Positions 63,560 to 64,000 of a DNA stretch of 64,000 nucleotides are shown piece after piece. Position numbers and translations under genes: made by a program. This DNA is from Chitinasiproducens palmae (lineage in GTDB: Bacteria; Pseudomonadota; Gammaproteobacteria; Burkholderiales; Burkholderiaceae): contig NZ_FNLO01000006.1 of assembly GCF_900095735.1 (NCBI RefSeq), positions 186,001 to 250,000 of the forward strand, written 5' to 3'. Positions within the stretch are counted from its first letter, which is position 1. Each line of letters starts with the position of its first letter. The notes beneath the pieces were generated by a model that was given only the letters and a program-made list of their open reading frames with translations, did not search any database and was not told the origin of the DNA.

Positions 63560-64000
63560 GTGTCCCTGCCCGATCTGCATCTCGATACCGCCCGCCTGCT
63601 AGAACAACTGCGCCAGCTCGGCGCGGTCGGTCAGGACGCCGTGGGCGGGGGGCGGACGCGCATCGCGTTGACCGACGCCGACAAGGCGGGCCGCGACCTG
63701 CTGGTCGCGTGGATGCGGGAAGCGGGGCTGTCAGTCAGGATCGACCGCATCGGCAACATCCTCGGCATCCTCCCTGGCGCCGCCACCGCCAGCGGTCAAG
63801 GCGGATTGATGATCGGCTCGCACATCGACACAGTGCGACATGCCGGCGCCCTCGACGGCTGCTACGGTGTGCTGGCCGGTCTGGCGGTCGCACGCGCTTT
63901 TCGAGACGCGGGCGTCGTGCCGACGCGTGCACTGGTGGTCGCCGCGTTCACGAACGAAGAGGGCGCTCGCCATCAACCCGACATGATGGGTTCCTTGGTG
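63560..64000 (+). CDS. M20-family Zn-dependent carbamoylase/allantoate amidohydrolase, 3'-truncated by window edge
   Basis: The first 147 codons of a hydantoinase/carbamoylase-type amidohydrolase, usually about 410-420 residues. Metal ligands visible are His and Asp in GSHIDTV, Asp in LDGCYGVL, and the Glu pair in FTNEEGARHQ followed by MMGSLV. These enzymes hydrolyse N-carbamoyl amino acids or allantoate. It starts at a GTG with GGAG nine bases upstream and runs off the window. Confidence 0.85.
   Translation, partial: MSLPDLHLDTARLLEQLRQLGAVGQDAVGGGRTRIALTDADKAGRDLLVAWMREAGLSVRIDRIGNILGILPGAATASGQGGLMIGSHIDTVRHAGALDGCYGVLAGLAVARAFRDAGVVPTRALVVAAFTNEEGARHQPDMMGSLV

Overview
The window is GC-rich DNA from what is most likely a Burkholderiales-type betaproteobacterium. 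This is inferred from codon use, the organosulfur gene content, a HrcA/CIRCE-type groESL pair and Liv/Ssu-type transporters. No 16S rRNA, tRNA or other taxonomic marker is present, so the assignment is soft. All calls come from reading the sequence; no database search was run.

Left host segment (1-9670): an operon-like run on the + strand holds the end of an acyl-CoA carboxylase carboxyltransferase gene, an Ssu/Tau-type ABC importer (permease, ATPase, binding protein), two short-chain dehydrogenases and two luciferase-like flavin monooxygenases. An AraC-type regulator diverges from a further SDR. The pattern fits uptake and oxidative breakdown of an organosulfur or similar carbon-heteroatom compound.

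Candidate new system (9606-19958, minus strand): four tightly coupled genes encode a ClpB-like AAA+ ATPase with a degenerate first ATPase module, a small radical-SAM activating-type enzyme, a giant zinc-ribbon/degenerate-kinase/SF1-helicase/endonuclease-like protein of about 2156 residues, and a coiled-coil protein. I do not recognise this set as a named defence system. Just upstream on the same strand lies a badly decayed Mrr-type restriction gene (20218-20564). A YeiH-family putative sulfate exporter and a small Cys-rich protein follow on the + strand.

BREX island (23357-46727): a LysR regulator diverges from a complete type 1-like BREX operon, brxR-brxE-brxA-brxB-brxC-[UvrD/HelD-like helicase]-pglX-[GmrSD/BrxU-like nuclease]-pglZ-brxL. 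BrxL ends in a MITD1-like C-terminal domain instead of a Lon-type domain. PglX carries a long AT-richer specificity region. The right end is scarred: a partial IS3-type element, a complete IS3-family element with a nonsense mutation in orfB, and a tyrosine integrase cut off by that insertion.

Right host segment (47030-64000): 1-Cys peroxiredoxin (lsfA-like) and FMN reductase (ssuE-like) diverge from a nine-gene operon with two flavin monooxygenases, an enoyl-CoA hydratase-like protein, two paralogous Liv-type binding proteins, two permeases and two ATPases. An atypical SDR, a groES-groEL pair under a CIRCE operator, an Lrp/AsnC regulator and the start of an M20-type carbamoylase complete the window. 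The left and right segments together look like organosulfur metabolism regions flanking an accumulated defence island.
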